NCBI GenBank assembly: GCA_003864535.1
Contig: BHEQ01000078.1
Coordinates: 1 to 8,246 of the forward strand
Origin: Gammaproteobacteria bacterium
GTDB taxonomy: Bacteria; Pseudomonadota; Gammaproteobacteria; Cardiobacteriales; Wohlfahrtiimonadaceae
DNA length: 8,246 nucleotides
Reading direction: 5' to 3'
Shown: in pieces, positions 1 to 5,340 of the stretch
Position numbering within the stretch: position 1 is the stretch's first letter
How the letters are laid out: each line of letters starts with the position of its first letter
Notes under the pieces: model-generated
Told to the model about the DNA's origin: nothing
The model's database searches: none
Seen by the model: the letters and a program-made list of their open reading frames with translations, nothing else
Translations under genes and position numbers: made by a program

Positions 1-120
1 GATATATTATCTACAACAATTTTAGAAGGATTTTTAAAAGCCCCTTCCAATAAACAACTACTACCAAATAAAAGCCCCATTCCTAGAGCAAAACCGAGAA
101 CTATTTATGATACCAAATAA
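1..120 (+). CDS. C-terminal 39 codons of an unidentified upstream gene (candidate effector)
   Basis: An open frame runs from the left edge to a TAA at 118-120. It reads as a natural protein tail: a hydrophobic piece (DILSTTILEGFLKAP) followed by a proline- and lysine-rich end (NKSPIPRAKPRTIYDTK). Its last five codons overlap the ATG of the first lipoprotein gene at 107, so the two are probably translationally coupled and share a transcript. No domain can be recognised in so short a piece. By context, the gene immediately before an array of immunity-like lipoproteins would be the matching toxin or effector, but that is inference only. The opposite strand also has a short open frame here, which I consider less convincing. 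Confidence 0.55.
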   Translation, partial: DILSTTILEGFLKAPSNKQLLPNKSPIPRAKPRTIYDTK

Positions 121-661
121 GAAATTTTTTTTATTTAGTATCATAAAGATCTTTTATTTTTCTAAATATATTGCTGCTGTTGTTTTTATTATTATGTCAT
201 TAGAAGGATGTATATTTCCATACCCATATTCACTCCCCTATAAATATGATATTAATGCCATTATTGTCAATGGGCAGCCTTGTTTTTATGTTGACCATAT
301 TGATCCACTTCATTCTAATGCAATTCGCTATCCTTGGTATGCTAGCGTTTCAACTATTCAAGCAGGATCAGCATGGATAACTAATGCTGTATATTGGGAA
401 AGAAATAAAATAAAGCATGCTGTTGGAAAAGAATCTTGCGTATCGTATGGAAGTGGTGTTTATCCAAAAGTAAAATCTCTTGAACTTATGCACCCATATC
501 TTGTTAACTTTAATGCAAGATCACCGTCATTTGCTAGGCTCTCATTTTGTCTTTCACGAAACATTAATAATGAGCTTGTAATACTAGAAACTATCGTTAC
601 TGATAACGAGCTAAAGTGTGGTGAAGAGCCTGTTGAGCTTGATCATATTAAGATCAAATAA
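107..661 (+). CDS. Periplasmic lipoprotein, immunity-like family (copy 1)
   Basis: 184-aa predicted lipoprotein. A basic N-terminus and hydrophobic segment (residues about 7-32) end in the lipobox LEGC, with the lipidated cysteine at residue 35. There is no Asp at +2, consistent with outer-membrane sorting. The mature part carries the family signature QPCFYV (57-62), then YWERNKIK (96-103), an ESC motif (Cys111), HPYLV (129-133), FCLS (147-150) and a late Cys171. Four mature cysteines match the other copies and could form two disulfides. The start at 107 is preceded by GAGA about 7 nt upstream, the same ribosome-binding core as copies 3 and 4. It is the most diverged copy. The overall look (lipoprotein with a QPCF motif and paired cysteines, in tandem) recalls putative T6SS immunity lipoproteins; this is a family resemblance from memory, not a search result. 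Confidence 0.85.
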   Translation: MIPNKKFFLFSIIKIFYFSKYIAAVVFIIMSLEGCIFPYPYSLPYKYDINAIIVNGQPCFYVDHIDPLHSNAIRYPWYASVSTIQAGSAWITNAVYWERNKIKHAVGKESCVSYGSGVYPKVKSLELMHPYLVNFNARSPSFARLSFCLSRNINNELVILETIVTDNELKCGEEPVELDHIKIK

Positions 662-665
662 TTCT

Positions 666-967
666 ATGAGAAAGATCATGAGATCAATTATAAAAGTGAT
701 ATCCATCTTTATTGGTTTGTCATTCTGATTTCTATTATTCTTATTGACCAGAAAATAGCTGAATATCGAGCAAACATATTTTGTGAAGCAGCAAGTGGCA
801 AACAAACAGTTGATGAGATTAAAGAATTGTTGATTAAAACAAAAGAAACAGGTGGTATAAACTTTTCTGATGAATTAATTGTGATCCAATTCCCACAAAT
901 TTTTCCTGAATATTACGCTTGTGTAATCTGGCTTGATGCGAGTAAAAAGCCAATAAAGAGCCAATAA
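666..967 (+). pseudogene. Small membrane-anchored protein gene broken by a frameshift
   Basis: Two frames join into one plausible protein of about 96-100 aa. ATG at 666 or 678 (the latter with GAG 7 nt upstream) reads MRSIIKVISIFIGLSF, then hits TGA at 726. The frame one base back continues without stop from there to TAA at 965-967, first as a hydrophobic run (LISIILI), then IAEYRANIFCEAASG, TVDEIKELL, LIVIQFPQIFPEYYACVIWLD. Joined, the halves give a basic start, one long transmembrane or signal segment and a compact domain with two cysteines. The second frame alone has no ATG, GTG or TTG near its beginning, so it cannot stand as a gene. A one-base loss at about 700-728 explains the data. No slippery heptamer is visible, so programmed frameshifting is unlikely. 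Function unknown. It lies 4 nt after copy 1 and probably belonged to the same operon. Confidence 0.55.
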
Positions 968-1019
968 AAAGCATGGTTAATCATAAAGATTGACTTAAAT
1001 ATATGATCATCAACTAGGT

Positions 1020-1063
1020 TATCCTGTGCGCTGAGTCGGCATAAAAACTGGCTTAACAGGATG
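1020..1063. repeat. Inverted repeat ahead of the lipoprotein array
   Basis: ATCCTGT at 1021-1027 and ACAGGAT at 1056-1062 are perfect 7-bp inverted arms around a 28-nt loop; a G-U pair at 1020/1063 would extend them. The element ends just before the ribosome-binding site of copy 2. It could be an operator or a leader hairpin, or chance. A TTGACT at 990-995 is the only -35-like hexamer nearby, but no -10 is well spaced from it. Confidence 0.3.
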
Positions 1064-1070
1064 TTATGGT

Positions 1071-1075
1071 AGGGA
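1071..1075 (+). promoter_or_regulatory. Ribosome-binding site of lipoprotein copy 2
   Basis: AGGGA, 8 nt before the ATG at 1084. The same spacer (TATTTATC) separates GAGA from the ATGs of copies 3 and 4. This identifies 1084 as the true start, rather than the upstream in-frame ATG at 1066 which has no such signal. Confidence 0.7.
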
Positions 1076-1083
1076 TATTTATC

Positions 1084-1644
1084 ATGGTAAATAAAAAGTT
1101 ATTGCTGAAAAAAATGAAAACGAGTCGTTTCTTACGCCGCATAGCTACCTTTTTAATCATTCTATCACTGACTGGATGCCTATTAAGAAATCACAATTCG
1201 CCTTACAAGTACACACCTGATATATTAGTTGTTAATAGTCAACCTTGTTTTTATGTTGGACCAATTCACATTTATGATGATGATTCACGGCGCAACAAAT
1301 GGAATGTTAAAGTTATTTTTTATGATAGAGAAACACTAAAAGCATTTGGCGGGTTGATAGAACATAAAGTATGGGAAATAAAAAAAATAAAGGCCGCAGA
1401 TAGCCAAGAGTCTTGCATTGGATATGATCAAGAAGCTAAGCATAATGAAAGTAGACTTCCTCTTAAAGACCTGCATCCTTACTTAGTAGTGTTTTATACG
1501 AAGACAAGAATGTTTGGAATGGGTTCATTTTGCACCTCACATGATGCGAATAATCAACTTATTTTGCTAGAAACAGCATTTATTAATGATAATAGCGAGG
1601 AGATATGTACTGATAAGATTTTGGGTATTCAAGAAGTTAAGTAG
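1084..1644 (+). CDS. Periplasmic lipoprotein, immunity-like family (copy 2)
   Basis: 186-aa predicted lipoprotein. A positively charged n-region (KKLLLKKMKTSRFLRR) and hydrophobic core lead to lipobox LTGC with the anchored cysteine at residue 32. The mature part has QPCFYV (53-58), VWEIKKIKAAD (96-106), Cys111 in ESC, HPYLVVF (131-137), SFCTS with Cys150, DANNQL, and Cys175 near the end. The four mature cysteines align with those in copies 1 and 4. It is collinear without gaps with copy 3, about 96% identical in DNA from the TPDIL region to the stop. Its stop codon TAG is 11 nt before the ATG of copy 3, so the array is polycistronic. Substrate or partner is not visible; an immunity role is inferred from family look and tandem context. 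Confidence 0.88.
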   Translation: MVNKKLLLKKMKTSRFLRRIATFLIILSLTGCLLRNHNSPYKYTPDILVVNSQPCFYVGPIHIYDDDSRRNKWNVKVIFYDRETLKAFGGLIEHKVWEIKKIKAADSQESCIGYDQEAKHNESRLPLKDLHPYLVVFYTKTRMFGMGSFCTSHDANNQLILLETAFINDNSEEICTDKILGIQEVK

Positions 1645-1655
1645 AGATATTTATC

Positions 1656-2216
1656 ATGGAAAATAAAAAATTATTGCTGAAAAAAATGAAAACTAGTAGT
1701 TTCTTACGCTGTATAACTACTTTTTTAATCATTGCGGCATTGTCAGGATGACAATTATGGCCTTACTCATCGCCGCATCAATATATACCTGATATATTAG
1801 TTGTTAATAATCGACCTTGTTTTTATGTTGGCCCAATTCATATTTATGATGATGATTCACGTCGCAACAAATGGAATGTTAAAGTTATTTTTTATGATAG
1901 AGAAACACTAAAAGCATTTGGCGGGTTGATAGAGCATAAAGTATGGGAAATAAAAAAAATAAAGGCTGCAGATAGCCAAGAGTCTTGCATTGGATATGAT
2001 CAAGAAGCTAAGCATAATGAAAGTAGACTTCCTCTTAAAGACCTGCATCCTTATTTAGTAGTGTTTTATACGAAGACAAGAATGTTTGGAATGGGTTCAT
2101 TTTGCACCTCGCATGATGCGAATAATCAACTTATTTTGCTAAAAGCAGCATATATTAATAATAGTAGCGAGAAGATATGTACTGATAAGATTTTGGGTAT
2201 TCAAGAAATTAAGTAG
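1656..2216 (+). pseudogene. Lipoprotein copy 3, stopped at its lipobox cysteine codon
   Basis: The ATG at 1656 has the standard GAGA ribosome-binding site. The first 31 codons match copy 4 (FLRCITTFLII then ALSG), but codon 32, which is TGC for the lipobox cysteine in copies 2 and 4, is TGA at 1749-1751. After this the frame is fully open to TAG at 2216 with the complete family domain: RPCFYV, VWEIKKIKAAD, ESC, HPYLVVF, FCTS and a late cysteine. A single C-to-A change at 1751 explains the break. The absence of any other damage suggests it is recent. The product would be only a 31-residue signal peptide. A TTG at 1926 opens a 96-codon tail, but it has no export signal and no conserved ribosome-binding site, so I do not call it a gene. 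Confidence 0.85.
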
Positions 2217-2227
2217 AGATATTTATC

Positions 2228-2776
2228 ATGGAAAATAAAAAATTATCCCTAAGAAAAATGGAAACTAGTCGTTTCTTACGCTGTATAACTACTTTTTTAA
2301 TCATTGTGGCATTGTCAGGATGCCAATTATGGCCTTACTATTCTCCATATAACTACCCAGCCAATGCATTAATTATTAATAATCAACCTTGTTTTTACGT
2401 TGGCTCAATTTATCCTTCTGATTCCGACACAATCAACAATTCTTGGAAAATTGTTGTGGCTGTAGCTAGTCCTGCAACTACAGAAATTCGTTATTGGGAG
2501 CGAAAAAAAATAAACTATGCAGATAGCAAGGCATCTTGCATAATGTACGGCAGCGGCACTAACCACACCAAAAAACCAAAACCTCTTAAAATAGGACAAG
2601 TTTACTGGGTTTCATTTGGAACGAAGTACAAATGGTTTGCCAAACGCCCATTTTGTCTTTCACAAGATGCAAATAATAAGATTATTTTAATAGCAGTAAT
2701 GTCTGTGGATAACCAGTTAACATGCGGTACAAAGCCTTTTATCTACAGAGACTATAAAAATTATGATGAATATTAA
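2228..2776 (+). CDS. Periplasmic lipoprotein, immunity-like family (copy 4)
   Basis: 182-aa predicted lipoprotein and the last of the array, with its start 11 nt after the stop of copy 3. A basic n-region and hydrophobic stretch end in lipobox LSGC (anchored Cys32, Gln at +2). Mature features are QPCFYV (53-58), YWERKKINYADS (89-100), Cys104, PLKIGQVYWVSF (119-130), PFCLS with Cys143, DANNKIIL, and Cys166. In its mature half it shares YWER, an SC-x-x-YGSG motif and FCLS with copy 1, while its signal peptide resembles copy 3. It is therefore a distinct specificity variant of the same fold rather than a simple duplicate. The C-terminus is tyrosine-rich (IYRDYKNYDEY). The immunity role is inferred. 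Confidence 0.87.
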   Translation: MENKKLSLRKMETSRFLRCITTFLIIVALSGCQLWPYYSPYNYPANALIINNQPCFYVGSIYPSDSDTINNSWKIVVAVASPATTEIRYWERKKINYADSKASCIMYGSGTNHTKKPKPLKIGQVYWVSFGTKYKWFAKRPFCLSQDANNKIILIAVMSVDNQLTCGTKPFIYRDYKNYDEY

Positions 2777-2918
2777 GCGTTTTTCTCCAGTAAAATAAGC
2801 AAACTATCAAGGTGAAAACTAATGTGCAGTAAAGTGAACGCCCTGAGTATTCAAGCTATCTTTCACGTGCTCAAACAAGTTATTGGGACATGCATTGTAA
2901 ATCAATGAGATATATTCA
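2777..2918. other. Spacer between the lipoprotein array and the transporter gene
   Basis: 142 nt with no convincing terminator. Two overlapping short frames are present. On the plus strand, 28 codons run from ATG 2822 to TGA 2908 with AGG upstream. On the minus strand, a start-less 38-codon frame reads from 2935 to TAG at 2819 and contains EYISLIYNACPNNLFEHV. The latter may be a relic of a gene end, possibly of a mobile element; neither can be called a gene. Confidence 0.3.
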
Positions 2919-3786
2919 TTAACGCTTTGATCGTGTTAAAGCCAATAAAACTCCTGAAAAAATAACTAATGCTGCACCAATCCAACCATAAACTCCTAAA
3001 GGTTCGTTCCAGAAGAAATGAGAAAGTAACGCTCCAAAAACTGCATTTAGATAATAAAAAGGTGCTAAAACAGAGGCTGATACATAACTATTAGCACGCG
3101 TTAAGGTGATTTGTCCAAGTGTTGCTAATAATCCCATCACCAAAATCATTCCCCAAACGCTTAGCGTGTTTGGTAGCGGCGACTTGGTGATCACCAAAAA
3201 AATAAGCGAGGCAATTGTTCCAAAAAAAGAGAAATAAAATACAATTTCTATACCGCTGGCAAGATGACTCATTCGCTTGATAGATACCATCGCAAACGCG
3301 GTAAAAATACCAGCTGCAATAGGCAAAAGAGATAGCAAAGTTAAATGCGGTTTATCTAATCCTGATAGAAACCATGTTCCTATAATCGCAATGATAAAGC
3401 AGGGAATAAGGATAAAATTAAGTTTCTCTTTAAGCCAGAAAAAAGCAAGAACTGGAATAAATAAAGGGCTAAAAGATCTTAATACTGTTGCTTCTGATAG
3501 AGGCAATAAAGTTAAGGATAAGAAAATAAGATACATGCCAATAAGCCCAGAACAAGAGCGGATTGCATGAAGATGTAAGCGCCCAAAAGATACTTTGATC
3601 GTGCCACTTTTAATAAACAGCGGCATAATAACTAATTAACGAGATAATATTCCTAAAGAAAAGGAGAGCTGGCCGTGCAACATCATGTTGAGCAATTAGC
3701 TTTACACTGCTGTCCATAAGGGCAAAGGCAATTTGCGAGCCTATAATAAATAAAATCCCATAGCCTGCATTATTTAAAGTCGCCAT
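2919..3786 (-). pseudogene. EamA/DMT-family transporter, split by a one-base frameshift
   Basis: Inner-membrane transporter of the drug/metabolite superfamily (ten-helix EamA type); substrate not predictable. Start ATG at 3786 has AGGA 8 nt upstream and reads MATLNNAGYGILFIIGSQIAFALMD in the first helix, then ARPALLFFRNIISL. The frame then runs into a stop. From about 3635 the other frame continues (LVIMPLFIKSG, LLPLSEATVLRSFSPLFIP, the classic end of the first EamA repeat) to TAA at 2919. The second repeat holds AGIFTAFAMVSIKRM and ends GVLLALTRSKR. Removing one base in TTAATTA on the coding strand gives 288 aa, the normal family size. An ATG at 3626 opens a 235-aa remainder lacking the first helix and most of the second, unlikely to be functional. 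A sequencing error is an alternative. Confidence 0.82.
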
Positions 3787-4092
3787 CTAATAAATCCTAG
3801 TAATATTTAAGGGGATTACCAAGCCAACTATCTTTAAACTTAGTTAAAGTTAATAGTTTTATATTGTGGTGATTATGAATTAAAATACTAGACAATAAAA
3901 CTTTGTAGCAAATAAGTAATTATTTTTGCATTAAATATTCATCATACCTCTTAAATTTACTCGTTCTAGCGTAACAACTTAGGCTATTTATCACATAATA
4001 TGTAAGATAATAACTGAGATCACGCCGCATATCATAAAAGCCCTGAAATGGCTTGCTGTTTTGTTAAAAGCGCAATTTATAGAAGAGTCCTT

Positions 4093-4103
4093 TATACTAT
4101 ACT
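4093..4103 (+). promoter_or_regulatory. Possible fbp promoter -10 region
   Basis: Two overlapping TATACT hexamers (4093-4098 and 4098-4103) resemble a sigma-70 -10 element, about 35-40 nt ahead of the fbp start. No good -35 hexamer is found 16-18 nt upstream, so the call is weak. Confidence 0.35.
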
Positions 4104-4126
4104 TTACTTTGATTAAACTTTAAGTT

Positions 4127-4130
4127 GGAG
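4127..4130 (+). promoter_or_regulatory. Ribosome-binding site that fixes the fbp start
   Basis: GGAG lies 6 nt before ATG 4137. An in-frame TTG at 4125 would overlap this site, so the longer start is rejected. The protein from 4137 begins MQIGTTLSQYL, as expected for the family. Confidence 0.75.
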
Positions 4131-4136
4131 CACATT

Positions 4137-5180
4137 ATGCAAATAGGTACTACTTTATCCCAATATTTAATAGAAGAGCAACGCCAGCACCCGACTGCGA
4201 CTGGCGAATTCACAATGCTTATGAATGATATTGAAGTTGCATGTAAGCAAATTGCCGCAGCAGTTAAAAAAGGACAGCTTGCACCAAATGTTTTAGGCTC
4301 TGCAGGAACGGGTAATATTCAAGGTGAAGAGCAAAAGAATTTGGATATTATTGCAAATAAACTTTTTTTACAAAATAATGTTTGGCGTGGGCATGTTGCC
4401 GCAATGTGTAGTGAGGAGATGGATGAGATTTATCAGATTCCTCCTGAATATCCGCGTGGCAAATATCTACTTATTTTTGATCCTTTAGATGGCTCAAGTA
4501 ATATTGATATTAATGGACCAATTGGAACTATTTTTTCTATTTTACGCTCACCAAGTCCTAATCCTGTTGAAGAGGATTTTTTACGCCCAGGGGTTGAGCA
4601 AATTTGCGCAGGTTATGTCTTATATGGCTCCGCAACAATGATGGTTATAACGACAGGGCATGGTACTCATGGCTTTACCTTAGATCCTGATATTGGCGAA
4701 TTTATTTTAACTCATGCTGATATGAAAATACCTGAAACAGCAAGTGAGTATTCAATTAATCACTCAAATAGACGCGAATGGGAAGCGCCTGTGCTTGAAT
4801 ATGTTAAGGCGCGTGAAGCAGGTAAAAATGGAGTGTGCAAGAAGAATTATACTCTGCGCTGGGTTGGGGCTATGGTTATGGATGTCCATAGAATTTTATT
4901 ACGCGGCGGTATGTTTTCTTATCCAATTGATGAGCGTACCCGTGCTCAAGGTGGACGCTTGCGCATTTTATATGAAGCAAATCCAATGGCGTTTTTGGTT
5001 GAACAAGCAGGCGGCATTGCAAGTACGGGCTATCAACGCATTTTAGATATCAAGCCTACGAAGCTTCATCAGCGTATTCCTGTTATGTTAGGCTCTAAGA
5101 ATGAACTTTATGATCTGTTAAAAGCACACAAGAAATATGCTCTTGAAAATAATCTTGAGTTTCATCATAAAGAAATTTAA
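4137..5180 (+). CDS. fbp: Fructose-1,6-bisphosphatase class I
   Basis: 347-aa cytoplasmic enzyme hydrolysing fructose 1,6-bisphosphate to fructose 6-phosphate and phosphate, the committed step of gluconeogenesis; it needs Mg2+. The length is normal. Visible motifs in order: LSQYLIEEQR near the N-terminus, NIQGEEQKNLD (60-70), the acidic pair in CSEEMDEI (91-98), the metal and phosphate signature DPLDGSSNID (115-124), GTIFSILR (130-137), AGYVLYGSATMM (158-169), RWVGAMVMDVHRIL (241-254) and the substrate/metal site GGRLRILYEANPMAF (272-286, with Glu280). IDINGPIGTIF departs slightly from the commoner VNVSVG wording but keeps the key residues. The form (MQIGTTL start, SKNE near the end) resembles beta- and some gammaproteobacterial enzymes more than the E. 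coli one. It appears monocistronic. Confidence 0.97.
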   Translation: MQIGTTLSQYLIEEQRQHPTATGEFTMLMNDIEVACKQIAAAVKKGQLAPNVLGSAGTGNIQGEEQKNLDIIANKLFLQNNVWRGHVAAMCSEEMDEIYQIPPEYPRGKYLLIFDPLDGSSNIDINGPIGTIFSILRSPSPNPVEEDFLRPGVEQICAGYVLYGSATMMVITTGHGTHGFTLDPDIGEFILTHADMKIPETASEYSINHSNRREWEAPVLEYVKAREAGKNGVCKKNYTLRWVGAMVMDVHRILLRGGMFSYPIDERTRAQGGRLRILYEANPMAFLVEQAGGIASTGYQRILDIKPTKLHQRIPVMLGSKNELYDLLKAHKKYALENNLEFHHKEI

Positions 5181-5192
5181 GCATTTTACAGA

Positions 5193-5251
5193 TCCCCCTA
5201 AATCACCCTCATTTGCAGCTCCTCCTCTGTGAAGGGGAGGTTTGGAGGGGA
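5193..5251. repeat. G/C-rich palindromic intergenic element downstream of fbp
   Basis: A hairpin with arms CCTCCTC (5221-5227) and GGGGAGG (5234-5240) around TGTGAA pairs over 7 bp with one G-U. Outer imperfect arms are TCCCC (5193-5197) and GGGGA (5247-5251). It stands out from its AT-rich surroundings. It looks like the short dispersed palindromes (CCCCCTAAATC.. type) scattered in many proteobacterial genomes. It could also terminate fbp transcription, but there is no T-tract. Confidence 0.5.
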
Positions 5252-5253
5252 AA

Positions 5254-5275
5254 CTTTTAAGGCTTGCTATATTAT
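5254..5275 (+). repeat. Direct repeat flanking the kinase gene, left copy
   Basis: 22 nt containing AAGGCTTGC then ATATTAT. It matches 7749-7770 at 20 of 22 positions by hand count. It lies 65 nt upstream of the kinase start. Confidence 0.55.
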
Positions 5276-5340
5276 CATCATCTGGAAAAGCATAAATAGA
5301 TGAGCCTTCATCAAATTAATTACAATATTAAGAGCTTAGT

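Larger units (their letters stand above)
1070..2799 (+). repeat. Tandem array of three 572-bp units (lipoprotein copies 2, 3 and 4)
   Basis: Starts at 1084, 1656 and 2228 are exactly 572 bp apart. Each is preceded by TAG plus the conserved spacer AGA/GGA-TATTTATC. Units 2 and 3 are gap-free over the whole coding length. The right boundary is approximate because copy 4 diverges strongly over its 3' half. The left boundary is sharp: similarity begins at the TAG at 1070-1072, which aligns with the stop codons of copies 2 and 3. Confidence 0.8.
3787..4136. other. Divergent intergenic region between the transporter and fbp
   Basis: 350 nt, very AT-rich, with no open frame worth calling. It must hold the promoters of both flanking genes. 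A 5-bp hairpin (AAGCC at 4038-4042 with GGCTT at 4050-4054) is visible. The octamer GGCTTGCT at 4050-4057 also occurs in the repeat at 5254-5275. No RNA gene is recognised. Confidence 0.5.

Noticed and set aside
1..80. Minus-strand frame beginning ATG at 80 (MGLLFGSSCLLEGAF), a possible divergent lipoprotein start
   Set aside because: The AGGA abuts the ATG with no spacing, GSSC is a poor lipobox, and the plus-strand tail with its overlap to copy 1 fits better.
710..728. Programmed -1 frameshift in the small gene
   Set aside because: No X-XXY-YYZ slippery heptamer precedes the stop and no stimulatory stem is evident.
1749..1785. Selenocysteine or other recoding of the TGA in copy 3
   Set aside because: No convincing SECIS-like hairpin follows, the aligned codon is TGC in both neighbours, and a single point mutation is simpler.
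1926..2216. A separate 96-aa gene starting at TTG 1926
   Set aside because: It is the in-frame remainder of copy 3, without a ribosome site of the array type and without an export signal.
2822..2908. 28-codon plus-strand ORF with AGG upstream
   Set aside because: Too short and without recognisable features; kept only as a note in the spacer entry.
2775..2927. 7-bp inverted repeat AAGCGTT / AACGCTT bounding the spacer, as ends of a miniature element
   Set aside because: The arms are short, one lies at the transporter stop, and there is no target-site duplication; chance is likely.
3277..3570. Plus-strand frame of 97 codons inside the transporter gene
   Set aside because: Shadow of the minus-strand coding sequence; composition and the EamA match support the other strand.
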